From Actinoplanes philippinensis (lineage in GTDB: Bacteria; Actinomycetota; Actinomycetes; Mycobacteriales; Micromonosporaceae), in contig NZ_FONV01000011.1 in the NCBI RefSeq assembly GCF_900113015.1, positions 124,001 through 188,000 on the forward strand: a DNA stretch of 64,000 nucleotides. Direction: 5' to 3'. Below are positions 17,037 to 26,126 of this stretch, in pieces. Made by a program: the position numbers and the translations under genes. The notes beneath the pieces were generated by a model that searched no databases, was not told the origin of the DNA, and was given only the letters and a program-made list of their open reading frames with translations. Positions within the stretch are counted from its first letter, which is position 1. Each line of letters starts with the position of its first letter.

Positions 17037-18497
17037 ATGCGGTGCTTGGTGACCGGTGCGACCGGCTACATCGGGGGGCGGCTGGCCCCCAGACTTCTCG
17101 AAGCGGGACACGAGGTGCGATGCCTGGCACGCAGCGCCGGGCGGCTGCGGGACGTGCCGTGGGCCGGGCGGACCGAGATCGTCGAGGCCGATCTCTCCCG
17201 CCCGGAGACCCTGCCGGCCGCGTTCGAGGGCGTCGACGTGGCGTACTTCCTGATGCACTCGCTGGGACGGCCGGACTTCGAACGGCTCGACCGGGAGGCG
17301 GCGGAGAACTTCGCGGCGGCGGCGCGCGCGGCGGGCGTACGCCGCATCATCTATCTCGGCGGCCCGGAGCCGCCCGCCCACGAGCGACCCTCGGCCCACC
17401 TGCGCTCCCGGGCCGAGGTGGCCCGGATCCTGCTGGACAGCGGCGTGCCGACGGTGGTGCTGCGCGCCCCGGTGATCATCGGTTCCGGCTCGGCGTCCTT
17501 CGAGATGCTGCGGTATCTCACCGAGCGCCTTCCGGTCATGGTCACCCCGCGGTGGGTCAAGAACAGGATCCAGCCCATCGCGGTACGGGACGTGCTGCGT
17601 TACCTGATCGGCGCGGCCGGACTGCCGCCTGAGGTGAGCCGCGGCTTCGACATCGGCGGCGCCGACGTGCTGACCTACACCCAGATGATGCAGGGGTACG
17701 CCCGGGTGGCCGGACTCCCCCGCCGGGTCATCGTGCCGCTCCGCCCGCTCAGCCCGTGGCTCTCCGCGCACTGGGTCGGACTGATCACCCCGGTGCCGAA
17801 CAGCATCGCCCGGCCGCTGGTGGCCAGCCTGATCCACGAGGCGGTGGCGCACGAGAACGACATCGCCGAGCTGCTGCCCGGTCCCCCGCCGCTCGGCTTC
17901 GACGAGGCGGTACGCCTGGCCCTCGGCAAGATCCGGGACGCCGACGTGGAGACCCGCTGGTCCACCGCGTCCGGCCTGAACCCGTCGGCGGAGCCGCTGC
18001 CCAGCGACCCGGACTGGTCCGGCGGCAGTGTCTACGTCGACGAGCGGTCCCGTCCGGTGCACGCGAGCGCCGGTGACCTGTGGCGGGTCATCGAGGGCGT
18101 CGGCGGGGAGAACGGCTGGTACTCGTTCCCGCTGGCCTGGTCGGTGCGTGGCTGGCTGGACCGGCTGGCCGGCGGGGTCGGCCTGCGCCGGGGTCGCCGC
18201 GACGCGCAACACCTGCGGGTCGGCGAGGCGCTCGACTGGTGGCGGGTCGAGGAGATCGAGCCGGGCACGCTGCTGCGCCTGCGGGCCGAGATGCGGGTGC
18301 CCGGCCGGGCCTGGCTGGAGATGCGCGCCGAACCGGACGGCAACGGCGGCAGCGTCTACCGGCAGCGGGCGGTGTTCCTGCCCCGCGGGCTGGGCGGCCA
18401 CCTCTACTGGGCGTCGGTGCTGCCCTTCCACGGCGTCGTCTTCAACGGGATGGCCCGCAACATCACCCGGACCGCGGAGGCGTCCGGCGGCGGGTGA
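17037..18497 (+). CDS. NAD(P)-binding SDR protein with C-terminal DUF2867 domain
   Basis: A 486-residue two-domain protein. The N-terminal half is an atypical SDR (NAD-dependent epimerase/dehydratase type) with TGATGYIG at residues 6-13 and the VAYFLMHSLG and YLGGPEPP segments; it lacks a clear YxxxK pair. The C-terminal part (about 330-470) is a DUF2867 domain of the START-like fold (SVYVDERSRPVHASAGDLWR, then WRVEEIEPGTLLRLRAEM). Such proteins are often called YbjT/YlbE-like; the substrate is unknown. It is divergent from glyA and convergent with the long Sua5 gene, with 30 bases between stops. Confidence 0.85.
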   Translation: MRCLVTGATGYIGGRLAPRLLEAGHEVRCLARSAGRLRDVPWAGRTEIVEADLSRPETLPAAFEGVDVAYFLMHSLGRPDFERLDREAAENFAAAARAAGVRRIIYLGGPEPPAHERPSAHLRSRAEVARILLDSGVPTVVLRAPVIIGSGSASFEMLRYLTERLPVMVTPRWVKNRIQPIAVRDVLRYLIGAAGLPPEVSRGFDIGGADVLTYTQMMQGYARVAGLPRRVIVPLRPLSPWLSAHWVGLITPVPNSIARPLVASLIHEAVAHENDIAELLPGPPPLGFDEAVRLALGKIRDADVETRWSTASGLNPSAEPLPSDPDWSGGSVYVDERSRPVHASAGDLWRVIEGVGGENGWYSFPLAWSVRGWLDRLAGGVGLRRGRRDAQHLRVGEALDWWRVEEIEPGTLLRLRAEMRVPGRAWLEMRAEPDGNGGSVYRQRAVFLPRGLGGHLYWASVLPFHGVVFNGMARNITRTAEASGGG

Positions 18498-18527
18498 CGG
18501 ACGGTCGCGGGCGGCCGGGCGGAGACG

Positions 18528-19469
18528 TCAGGCCGCAGCGCGGGACAGCCGGTCGCGGACGGCCAGCCAGTCCTCGGTCTGCGGCGGCTCCTGGACGAGG
18601 ATCGTCGCGAACCCGGCGTCGTCCAGGCGGTGCAGCGCGGCATACAGGTCGGCGGCGTAACCACGCGGGTCGGACGGGAGGATCTCGGCGGCGTCACCGC
18701 CCTCGTACGCCAGAATCCCGACCGGCCCGGCCAGAGCGGACCGTTCCACGTCTCGCACGTCCTTGCAGAGAACGACCTTCGCGCGCGGGGCGTAGTGCCG
18801 CCGGCTCATCCCGGGTGACGGCCGGGCCTCGCCGTCCGCGGTCTCGGCATCGGGCAGCGCGATCGGGCCGGCCGCGTCCCGCAGCGCCCGCAAGCCGAGC
18901 GCGCCCGGCCGCAGCAGCCGCGGCACGTCGCCGGTCACGTCGAGGACCGTCGACTCGATGCCCCACGAGCAGGGACCACCGTCCAGCACCAGCGGCACGT
19001 CCGGCAGGCTGCGGACCACGTGCTCGGCGGTGGTCGGCGAGATGCTCTCGGAGCGGTTCGCGCTGGGCGCGGCGAGCGGCAGGCCGGAGGCTTTCAGCAG
19101 GTCCAGGGCGACCGGATGGGCGGGTACGCGAATGGCCACCGTGTCGATGCCGGGCAGGTGCCGGGCCCGCCGGACGACGAGGGTCAGCGGCCCGGGCCAG
19201 AAACGGGCCGCGAGATCGTCGGCGGTGGCGGGCCAGACCTCGGCCAGCGCGCGGGCCGCCGTCACGTCGGCCACGTGCACGATCAACGGGTTCCAGCTGG
19301 GCCGCTGCTTCAGCCGGTAGATCTCGCCGACCGCCTTCGCGGAGAAGGCGTCCGCGCCCAGGCCGTAGACCGTCTCGGTGGGGAAGGCCACCACCGACTC
19401 GGCGCGCAGGATCTCCACGGCCCGGCGCAGTCCCTCGGCGTCGGGACGGGCGATCGAGGACAGAGTCAC
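18528..19469 (-). CDS. threonylcarbamoyl-AMP synthase, long Sua5 form
   Basis: Makes threonylcarbamoyl-AMP from Thr, bicarbonate and ATP for the t6A37 modification of ANN-decoding tRNAs. The 313-residue protein has an N-terminal YrdC domain with FPTETVYGLGADAF (near 31-44), the intact KQR hallmark (IYRLKQRPSWNPLIVHV), PSANRS and a C-terminal Sua5 domain (about 215-313) joined by the PSPGMSRRHYAP linker. The GTG start overlaps the stop of the phosphatase gene upstream (GTGA), so translation is coupled. A second, shorter paralogue lies 600 bases away; this one has the better active-site motifs. Confidence 0.9.
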   Translation of the reverse strand: MTLSSIARPDAEGLRRAVEILRAESVVAFPTETVYGLGADAFSAKAVGEIYRLKQRPSWNPLIVHVADVTAARALAEVWPATADDLAARFWPGPLTLVVRRARHLPGIDTVAIRVPAHPVALDLLKASGLPLAAPSANRSESISPTTAEHVVRSLPDVPLVLDGGPCSWGIESTVLDVTGDVPRLLRPGALGLRALRDAAGPIALPDAETADGEARPSPGMSRRHYAPRAKVVLCKDVRDVERSALAGPVGILAYEGGDAAEILPSDPRGYAADLYAALHRLDDAGFATILVQEPPQTEDWLAVRDRLSRAAA

Positions 19470-20077
19470 GGCAGGAGCAGCGCGGCGAGCGGCATCGTGG
19501 TGTCCTCGATCTCGTCCGCCACGCGCTGGAACGTCTGGTCGCCGCGGCCCCACGGGTCGTCGAGATCGTCGCCGGGCTGGGACACCTCGGTCCCGCGCAA
19601 CCGGGCCACCGCCTCGACGATCGCGGCGCCTCGGGTGTGCACCGCCTCCGGTTTCGGCTCGGCGGGCGGCAGCGCCGCGGTGTCGACGGCGCCGAGCAGC
19701 CGGCCGAACTCGCCGAGCACGAACGTGCGGGCGGCGGCGTCGGGACGCAGCGCCACCACGTAGTCGTACTGATCGGCGGTGGCCGTGAGGATCAGGTCGG
19801 CCTCGTCGATGAAGTCACCGCGCAGCTTGCGGGCCAGGAAATTCTCGTCGGAGCCACGGCGGGCGCGGACCAGCCGGGCGGCCGGTGGGTTCATCTCCTC
19901 GCCCTCGTGCCAGCCGCCGGTGCCGGCGCTGACACTGCGCAGCAGCTGGGCGCCGTCGGCGTCGCCGGCCCGCTCCCGGACGGCCCGGGCCAGCAGCCGC
20001 TCGGCCATCGGGGACCGGCAGATGTTGCCCATGCAGACGTGCAGAACAGTGAACGGAGCCAACTCAGTCCTGCCCAT
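19466..20077 (-). CDS. low-molecular-weight protein-tyrosine phosphatase
   Basis: Hydrolyses phosphotyrosine or phosphoarginine by a cysteine-phosphate intermediate. The active-site loop CMGNICRS (Cys15, Arg21 of a CX5R motif) lies close to the N-terminus, and DDPWG near the C-terminus supplies the general-acid Asp, with Trp where Tyr or His is usual. At 203 residues it is longer than the 150-160 typical of the family, because of extended loops. The ATG at 20077 overlaps the short Sua5 gene by 14 bases; the stop overlaps the long Sua5 start. The three genes thus form one tightly packed unit. Confidence 0.9.
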   Translation of the reverse strand: MGRTELAPFTVLHVCMGNICRSPMAERLLARAVRERAGDADGAQLLRSVSAGTGGWHEGEEMNPPAARLVRARRGSDENFLARKLRGDFIDEADLILTATADQYDYVVALRPDAAARTFVLGEFGRLLGAVDTAALPPAEPKPEAVHTRGAAIVEAVARLRGTEVSQPGDDLDDPWGRGDQTFQRVADEIEDTTMPLAALLLP

Positions 20078-20708
20078 CGACGATGTCCGGGACCACGTCA
20101 CGGAGTTTCTCGAGCGGGATCGCGCCGGCCCGGAGAATGCGGGGGACGTCGCCGGTGACGTCGACGATCGTGCTGGGCGCCGGGTCGGCGGCGCGCCCGG
20201 CCTCCAGGTAGACGCGCACCGCATACTCCAGCTGGTCGCGGGCGTCGTCGGCGGTGAGCGGGGCCGGGGAGCCGAGCTTGTTGGCGGTGGTCACGGCCAT
20301 CGGGCCGACCTCGCGCAGCACCTCCAGCGCCACCGGGTGCAGCGGCATGCGGACGGCCACCTGCCCGCCGGTGTCGCCGAGATCCCACTGCAGGCTGGGC
20401 GAGTGCTCCACGATGATGGTCAGCGCGCCGGGCCAGAACGCGTCGGCCAGCTCGCGGGCCGCCCGGGGCAGCGAGTAGACCAGCCCGTCCAGGGTGTGCC
20501 GGGATCCGACCAGGACCGGCGGCGGCACCCGGCGGTCCGAGCCACGGGCATGGTGCAGCTGGGTGATCGCGTGCGTGGCGAACGCGTCGGCGCCCACCCC
20601 ATACACCGTGTCGGTGGGGAAGACCACGAGCTCGCCGCTCTTGGCCGCCTCGACAGCGGCGGCGACGCCGCGGTCCCGGTCCGCGACGGTGGCGCAGTCG
20701 TAGAGCAT
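20064..20708 (-). CDS. Sua5/YciO/YrdC-family protein, short form with altered motif
   Basis: A 214-residue YrdC domain without the Sua5 C-terminal domain. It keeps VVFPTDTVYGVGADAF (near 28-43) and TTANKLGSPAP. The position corresponding to the KxR motif reads HHARGSDRRVPPPVLVG; the lysine found in other actinobacterial members (AKGRG) is absent and the loop is one residue longer. It occupies the conserved place after prmC and is expected to be the t6A enzyme, yet it looks weaker than its neighbour. ATG 20708 is chosen; a GTG one codon earlier is possible. Confidence 0.85.
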   Translation of the reverse strand: MLYDCATVADRDRGVAAAVEAAKSGELVVFPTDTVYGVGADAFATHAITQLHHARGSDRRVPPPVLVGSRHTLDGLVYSLPRAARELADAFWPGALTIIVEHSPSLQWDLGDTGGQVAVRMPLHPVALEVLREVGPMAVTTANKLGSPAPLTADDARDQLEYAVRVYLEAGRAADPAPSTIVDVTGDVPRILRAGAIPLEKLRDVVPDIVDGQD

Positions 20709-20732
20709 CACGAGATGCAGTGTGCCATGCGG

Positions 20733-21620
20733 CTACGCGCTGTCCCACCGGCGGCGGGCGGTCGCGTAGCGCGGGCGGCCGGTGAGGTCGTCGTGGGCGG
20801 TCACCTCGATGAACCGGCCGTCCGCCCGGAGCAGCTCCGGAACCGCCTCGCCGTGCACGTCGTCGTGCTCGATGCCGACTGATCCGCCCGGTTTGAGCAG
20901 CGCGCCGGCCAGCGCGATCACCGGCCGGATCACGTCGAGGCCGTCCGGGCCGCCGAAGACCGCCTCGGCCGGGTCGTGGCCGGCGACCTCCGGCGGGACC
21001 GCGGTGCCGTCCGGCACGTACGGCGGATTGCACAGCAGCACGTCGACCCGGCCGTGCAGATCGGACAGCAACCCGGGATCGGTGACGTCCCCGGCCACCA
21101 CCTCCACCACCGGGTAGGCCGACGTGTTGCGGCGCAGCCAGGCCAGCGCCGCCGCGGACCGCTCCACGGCGATCACCCGCTCGGCACCGGTCTCGTCGGC
21201 GATCGCGATCGCGATGGCGCCGCTGCCGCTGCACAGGTCGACCACGAGCGCTCCCGGCCCGGTCCGCTCGATGCCCCACCCGGCCAGCAGCTCGGTCTCC
21301 GGCCGGGGCACGAAGACCCCGTCGCCGACGGCCGGCTCCACGTGCCGGAACGCCGCGGTGCCCAGCAGGTGCTGCAGCGGGACCCGCCCGGCCCGCCGCT
21401 CGACCAGCTCCCGGAAGCGGGCCAGCTCCTCGGGCCGGATCGCGTCGATCAGCAGCAGCCGGCCCCGGGGCACCCCGAGCACGTGCGCGACGAGCAGCTC
21501 GGCATCGACCCGCGGCGACGCCACCCCGGCCCGCGCCAGATCGGCGGCGGCCGCTGCCAGCTCCGGCGCCAAGCGAGCCCGATCCGTGCCTTCGCGGGGG
21601 TGTTCGTGTCGCGGTGTCAC
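20733..21620 (-). CDS. prmC: release-factor glutamine N5-methyltransferase PrmC (HemK)
   Basis: Methylates the Gln of the GGQ motif of release factors with S-adenosylmethionine. The 295-residue protein has an N-terminal helical bundle (residues 1-95), VFVPRPETELLAGW, the SAM-binding DLCSGSGAIAIAI (128-140) and the catalytic NPPYVP (198-203). The start is a GTG. In most relatives prmC lies beside prfA; here a diguanylate cyclase and a propeller gene on the other strand separate them. It runs into the short Sua5 gene with 24 bases between. Confidence 0.95.
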   Translation of the reverse strand: MTPRHEHPREGTDRARLAPELAAAAADLARAGVASPRVDAELLVAHVLGVPRGRLLLIDAIRPEELARFRELVERRAGRVPLQHLLGTAAFRHVEPAVGDGVFVPRPETELLAGWGIERTGPGALVVDLCSGSGAIAIAIADETGAERVIAVERSAAALAWLRRNTSAYPVVEVVAGDVTDPGLLSDLHGRVDVLLCNPPYVPDGTAVPPEVAGHDPAEAVFGGPDGLDVIRPVIALAGALLKPGGSVGIEHDDVHGEAVPELLRADGRFIEVTAHDDLTGRPRYATARRRWDSA

Positions 21621-21622
21621 GG

Positions 21623-21628
21623 CATAAT
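21623..21628 (+). promoter_or_regulatory. possible -10 box of the GGDEF gene
   Basis: CATAAT lies about 60 bases before the GTG at 21688, in the gap between the divergent prmC and GGDEF genes. The -35 region is weak. Confidence 0.3.
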
Positions 21629-21687
21629 CATGGGACGTCGCGCACGCGGGCCCGCCGGCGACCCGCCGATGCCGTGGGAGGCGCCTG

Positions 21688-23184
21688 GTGAGTTGGTTGG
21701 ACCAGCTCGCGGAACACGTCGATGAGCTGCGCCACGCGGGTCAGCTCCAGCAGAACGGGCAGTCGGCGACGGCTCTGCCGATCCTGGACCGGGTGCTCGC
21801 CTCCGCCTCGGATCCGGCCACCCGGGCGTACGCGCTGGTCCAGCGTTTCGGCGCACTGATCAACCTGGGCCGCATCGGCGAGCTGGCCGCCGCGATGGCC
21901 GCCGCCGCGGAGGCGGTCCGTGAGGTGCCCGATCCCTACCTGCGCGGGCAGATGCACGCCTTCGCCGCGCTCGGCGCCCACCTGCAGAGCAACCTGGACC
22001 GTGGGGTGACCCACCTGGTGCAGGCGGCCCGTGCGCTGGCCGCCGTCCCGGAGCGTGACTCGGAGACCGCCTGGGGCTGGCACGACCTCGCCATGGCCTA
22101 CTCCTACCTGGGGTTCCACGGCCAGGCGCTGACCGCTGTGGAGCAGGCCAGGGAGATCGGCGCGGCTGCCGGAGTGGCGCCCGAGGTGTTCGCCGCGCCG
22201 GGCATCCGGCTGCGCAACGCGGTCGCCCTCGACCATCACGGCGACACCGACGGCTGCCTGCGGGTGCTGCGTGACATGGACGCCGAGCTGTCCCGATATC
22301 TGGCGACCGACCGGCTGCGGCCGGGCAGCCGGACGGTGTACGGCTACGCGCTGGCCCGCCGCGCCGCGCTCGGCGAGCCCACCGGGCCGGAGGCGGCACG
22401 CTGGCTTACCGGTGGCGGCGACAGCGCGCGGACCCGTGACCTGCGGCATCTCGGCTCGGTCTGCCTGTCGATAGCGGGTGGCCGGCCGGAGCAGGCGCTG
22501 TCCATGCTGGCCGCGGTGCCGGTCTCGGCGGAGGTGCTGGGCCCCGCGGAGCCGGCCCGGCTGCGCAGCATCTGTCACGCCAGCGCAGGTGACCACGCCG
22601 CGGCGCACGCCGCCGACCGGTATGCGTTCCGCCTCGCCGCCCTGCGCATCGACCAGCTCCGGGACGGCTATCTGGACGGGGTGGCGGCTCGCCTGGACGC
22701 GCAGGAGACCCACCGCGACCCCGGGCGATACGGTGACGAGACCCTCACCGACCCCCTCACCGGCCTGCCCAATCGCCGCCAGTTGGAGCGCTATGTGGAA
22801 ACGCTGCTGTCCCGTGGCGAGCGGGCCGCCGTCGGCGTCTGCGATGTGATCGGTTTCACCACCGTCAACCTGCGGCACGGCCGGCACTGCGGCGACCTGG
22901 TGCTGCAACGGATCGCCGGGGTGCTGCACCGGGTGATGCGGCGCGGTGACTTCGTGGCCCGGTTCGCCGGTGACGAGTTCGTGCTGGTCCTTCCGGGTGC
23001 CGGCCCGCACCAGGCGGCCGAGGTGGCCCGGCGGATCGGCGCGGCCGCCACCACCGAGAACTGGCAGGCCCTGGTGCCGGGCACCTCGATCGGCCTGGCC
23101 TCGGGCTGGTCCGAGGTGGGCGCCAACGGGCGGGGGCTGAGCGCGGCGCTGGCAGCCGCCGCGGCGAGCCGGAAACCCACGTGA
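21688..23184 (+). CDS. diguanylate cyclase with TPR-like sensor region
   Basis: Likely makes cyclic di-GMP from two GTP. Residues 1-340 are helical repeats resembling TPRs (for example LPILDRVLASASDPATRAYA, ALTAVEQAREIG) and contain no membrane segment, so the protein is cytoplasmic. Residues 350-498 form a GGDEF domain: LTDPLTGLPNRRQLE, then RFAGDEFVLVLPG with an AGDEF active site (427-431). An RRGD at 418-421, five residues upstream, is a complete RxxD inhibitory site. GTG start with GGGAGG six bases upstream. The stop overlaps the next start (GTGA). Confidence 0.92.
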   Translation: MSWLDQLAEHVDELRHAGQLQQNGQSATALPILDRVLASASDPATRAYALVQRFGALINLGRIGELAAAMAAAAEAVREVPDPYLRGQMHAFAALGAHLQSNLDRGVTHLVQAARALAAVPERDSETAWGWHDLAMAYSYLGFHGQALTAVEQAREIGAAAGVAPEVFAAPGIRLRNAVALDHHGDTDGCLRVLRDMDAELSRYLATDRLRPGSRTVYGYALARRAALGEPTGPEAARWLTGGGDSARTRDLRHLGSVCLSIAGGRPEQALSMLAAVPVSAEVLGPAEPARLRSICHASAGDHAAAHAADRYAFRLAALRIDQLRDGYLDGVAARLDAQETHRDPGRYGDETLTDPLTGLPNRRQLERYVETLLSRGERAAVGVCDVIGFTTVNLRHGRHCGDLVLQRIAGVLHRVMRRGDFVARFAGDEFVLVLPGAGPHQAAEVARRIGAAATTENWQALVPGTSIGLASGWSEVGANGRGLSAALAAAAASRKPT

Positions 23185-24551
23185 CCGCGTCGGTGATCGA
23201 CCTCGGCGACGTCACCTCCCGGCCGGAGGAGCCGGACGACTATCCCGGCGGACGCCCGGAGTTCGGCCGGATCCGCGTCGGCCGGTTGGCGAAGACGGTG
23301 ATCTCGGCGCTGGTCGTCCTGCTGCTCGGCGGTTCCGGGCTCGCCGAGCCGCCGGTGCTGCGAGAGATCTGGTCGGTGCCGTCCCCCTACCCGGAGTCGA
23401 TGGCGATCGACGACGATGCGGTGTATCTGCGTCACGCCGAGCTGGGCGGGACCACCATGACCGCCTACGACCTGCGGACCGGCGCGGTGCGCTGGCGGCA
23501 GGACACCGGCTCGGGCTCGGCCTGGCTGGGCGTGACATCACAGTCCGGGGTGCTGCTGATGGCCGGCGACGAGCAGGCGATCGACGTCAAGTCGCCGGGC
23601 GGCGGCATCGTCAGCTTCTCCTATGCCGGCTCGACCACGGCCCTCGATGCGGCCACCGGCAGGCAGTTGTGGAAACGTGCCGGTGAGTATCACTGGGAGG
23701 GCACCGGCGACACCGTGCTGATGTCCGAGCGGGAGCAGGACGGCACGATCACCTGGCTCCGGCTGGTCCGCGTCCGGGACGGCTCGGTCGTCTGGGAGCG
23801 GCGTGCGCCGGAGCAGGCCGACACCCTGGTGGTCCAGTTCGGCGGCGACGAGCCGGTCCGGGTCGTCACCGCCTCGCAGCAGGGCGCCCTGACCGTGCTG
23901 CGCTACGCCGACGGCGCCGTGGTGACATCCGGCTCCGTGCCGTGGCGGCGGAGGTCGCCGGACACCGGCGCGGGCAGCAATCTCAGTGCCGTGACCGACC
24001 GGATCGTCGTCGTCGACACCGGCCTGGACACGAGCGGCGATCAGAGCCGGATCACCGTCTACCGGACCGACGATCTGGCCCGCCTCTGGGCCCGGGACAC
24101 CACCGGATGGGCGAACGTGCAGGACTGTGGCCCACTGGTCTGCGTCAACACCGCTCAGGGACTCTTCGAGGCGGTCGAGCCGGAGACCGGCACGAGACGC
24201 TGGGACATGACGGGCGGCCAGTTCATCGGCCACATCCCGGGCGGGGACCGCCTGCTGATCGCCGGCACCGACGAGAAACCCCGGCAGTCCGTGGTCGATG
24301 CGGCGACCGGGCGGGTGATCGGCCCGGGCGGCAGCGGTAGCGTCCTCGCCATGGACGAGGAGGAGGGCGCCGCCACGCTGGTGCGGCAGATCGCCCCGGA
24401 TCTCGGCGTCGTGAGCCGGCTCGACACCGGAACCGGGCGGAGCATCGTCCTCGGTGTCATCCCGGACGGTGATCGGGCCTACTGCGCCGAGCGAGGGCGC
24501 TGGATCGTCTGCTCGCTCGGCGACCGGCTGACCGTCTCTACCGCCGGCTGA
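23181..24551 (+). CDS. membrane-anchored PQQ-like beta-propeller protein
   Basis: A 456-residue protein with a cytoplasmic N-terminus of about 38 residues, one membrane helix (about 39-56) and a large extracellular region of repeated propeller blades, each with an ALDAATGRQLWKR-type strand (also DLRTGAVRWRQDTG and AVEPETGTRRWDM). Two pairs of Cys (CGPLVC and CAERGRWIVC) may form disulphides. No enzyme motif is seen; such proteins often bind partners or ligands. It is translationally coupled to the diguanylate cyclase. Its 3' end overlaps the prfA 3' end by 14 bases. Confidence 0.85.
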   Translation: MTASVIDLGDVTSRPEEPDDYPGGRPEFGRIRVGRLAKTVISALVVLLLGGSGLAEPPVLREIWSVPSPYPESMAIDDDAVYLRHAELGGTTMTAYDLRTGAVRWRQDTGSGSAWLGVTSQSGVLLMAGDEQAIDVKSPGGGIVSFSYAGSTTALDAATGRQLWKRAGEYHWEGTGDTVLMSEREQDGTITWLRLVRVRDGSVVWERRAPEQADTLVVQFGGDEPVRVVTASQQGALTVLRYADGAVVTSGSVPWRRRSPDTGAGSNLSAVTDRIVVVDTGLDTSGDQSRITVYRTDDLARLWARDTTGWANVQDCGPLVCVNTAQGLFEAVEPETGTRRWDMTGGQFIGHIPGGDRLLIAGTDEKPRQSVVDAATGRVIGPGGSGSVLAMDEEEGAATLVRQIAPDLGVVSRLDTGTGRSIVLGVIPDGDRAYCAERGRWIVCSLGDRLTVSTAG

Positions 24552-25626
24552 ACTCCGTGTCACCGGCGAGGCGGGCGGTCCGGTCCGCGCCGGCCAGCGC
24601 GTCGAGCACGCCGTCCAGCTCGCCGCCGAGCACCAGGTCCAGGTTGTAGGCGGTGTAGCCGATGCGGTGGTCGGTGATCCGGTTCTGCGGGAAGTTGTAG
24701 GTGCGGACCCGCTCGGAGCGGTCGACCGTACGCACCTGGGCCTTGCGGGCGTCGCCGGCCGCCGCGTCCGCCGCCTCCTGGGCCACCGCCAGCAGCCGGG
24801 AGCGCAGGATACGCATCGCCGACTCCTTGTTCTGCAGCTGGCTCTTCTCGTTCTGGCAGCTCACCACGGTGCCGGTGGGAAGGTGGGTGATCCGGACCGC
24901 GGAGTCGGTGGTGTTGACCGACTGGCCACCCGGGCCGGACGAGCGGAACACGTCGATCCGCAGGTCGCCCGGCTCGATCTGGACGTCGACGTCCTCGGCC
25001 TCGGGCAGCACCAGCACGCCGGCGGCCGAGGTGTGGATGCGGCCCTGCGACTCGGTGACCGGGACCCGCTGCACCCGGTGCACGCCGCCCTCCCACTTGA
25101 GCCGGGACCAGACGCCGTGACCGCCCTCCGGCACGCCCTTGGTCTTGACCGCCACCGAGATGTCCTTGACGCCACCCAGGTCCGACTCCTGCGAGTCGAT
25201 CACCTCGACCACCCAGCCGCGGCGCTCCGCGTACCGGGTGTACATGCGCAGCAGGTCGCCGGCGAACAGCGCGGACTCCTGGCCGCCCTCGCCCGCCTTG
25301 ATCTCGATGATCACGTCCTTGGCGTCGCTCGGGTCGCGCGGGATCAGCATCTCGCCGAGCTTCTCCTCCAGGGCGGGCAGCATCGCGGCGACCGCCTCGA
25401 CCTCGGAGGCGAACGCCGGGTCCTCGGCGGCCAGCTCCTTGGCGGCGGCCAGGTCGGCGCGGGCCGCCTCCAGCTCCTGGTGGGCGGTGTTCAGTGGCGC
25501 CAGCTCCGCGAACCGGCGGCCCACCCGGCGGACCAGCGCCTGGTCGGCGTGGATCGACGGGTCCTCCATCCGCTTCTCCAGGTCCGCGTACTCGGCGAGA
25601 AGGGTGCTAAGACGGTCGTTGCTCAT
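24538..25626 (-). CDS. prfA: peptide chain release factor 1
   Basis: Reads UAA and UAG and triggers release of the finished peptide. The 362-residue protein has GGQ at 233-235 in FRSSGPGGQSVNTTDSAVR (the PrmC substrate) and the stop-codon tripeptide P-V-T at 189-191 (PAT in E. coli), followed by ESQGRIHTSAA. The ATG at 25626 is the normal start. It follows rpmE after a terminator hairpin and is convergent with the propeller gene. Confidence 0.97.
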   Translation of the reverse strand: MSNDRLSTLLAEYADLEKRMEDPSIHADQALVRRVGRRFAELAPLNTAHQELEAARADLAAAKELAAEDPAFASEVEAVAAMLPALEEKLGEMLIPRDPSDAKDVIIEIKAGEGGQESALFAGDLLRMYTRYAERRGWVVEVIDSQESDLGGVKDISVAVKTKGVPEGGHGVWSRLKWEGGVHRVQRVPVTESQGRIHTSAAGVLVLPEAEDVDVQIEPGDLRIDVFRSSGPGGQSVNTTDSAVRITHLPTGTVVSCQNEKSQLQNKESAMRILRSRLLAVAQEAADAAAGDARKAQVRTVDRSERVRTYNFPQNRITDHRIGYTAYNLDLVLGGELDGVLDALAGADRTARLAGDTEFSRR

Positions 25627-25661
25627 CGTTCTCTCCCAACCAGGACAGCGGACCACATGCG

Positions 25662-25698
25662 AACGGCGCCCGCCCCGGAATCCGGGACGGGCGCCGTT
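25662..25698 (-). terminator. 17-base-pair hairpin between rpmE and prfA
   Basis: The arms at 25662-25678 and 25682-25698 pair with one mismatch around a three-base loop. It starts eight bases after the rpmE stop on the minus strand. A T-tract is lacking. It probably reduces read-through from rpmE into prfA. Confidence 0.65.
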
Positions 25699-25705
25699 GA
25701 AGCAG

Positions 25706-25930
25706 TTACTTCTTCTTCGCGGCGGTGACCTTCGCGTACTTCGCCTGGAACTTCGCAACCCGGCCCGCGGTGTCGAGGACGCGCTGCTTGCCGGTGTAGA
25801 ACGGGTGGCAGGCGCTGCAGGTCTCGACGCGGATCTCGCCGCCCTTGGCGGTGCTACGGGTGGTGAAGGTGCTGCCGCAGGAGCAGATGACCTCGGTGGT
25901 CGCGTACTCCGGGTGGATGCCGCTCTTCAT
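25706..25930 (-). CDS. rpmE: 50S ribosomal protein L31, zinc-binding form
   Basis: A 74-residue protein with the four zinc ligands Cys16, Cys18, Cys38 and Cys41 (ICSCGS, ETCSAC), so it is the C+ form used when zinc is plentiful. Starts MKSGIHPEY as usual and ends in a Lys tail. It lies between rho and prfA as in other actinobacteria, but the RNA-repair operon and NOS gene have been inserted between it and rho. It is divergent from the first RNA ligase gene. Confidence 0.97.
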   Translation of the reverse strand: MKSGIHPEYATTEVICSCGSTFTTRSTAKGGEIRVETCSACHPFYTGKQRVLDTAGRVAKFQAKYAKVTAAKKK

Positions 25931-26126
25931 GTCTTCTCGGTCCCTCTCGAAAGTGCGGGTCGCCGGGTCGCCTGTGATGAGCAGAGACGTGAACCGGAAC
26001 CCTTACTGGCCGATGTACCAGTCTGCCATGCCTCCCGTACCGGCCGGAAATCAGGAGGCGCAACTGGATTCATGCTGGTTAACGTGAGCGTCCCTCCCGG
26101 CATTCCCACCCTTGGAAGGCACTGCC

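Noticed and set aside
25931..26126. Zur-regulated control of rpmE
   Set aside because: The L31 here has all four zinc ligands; Zur control applies to the zinc-free paralogue, and no clear Zur palindrome was found.
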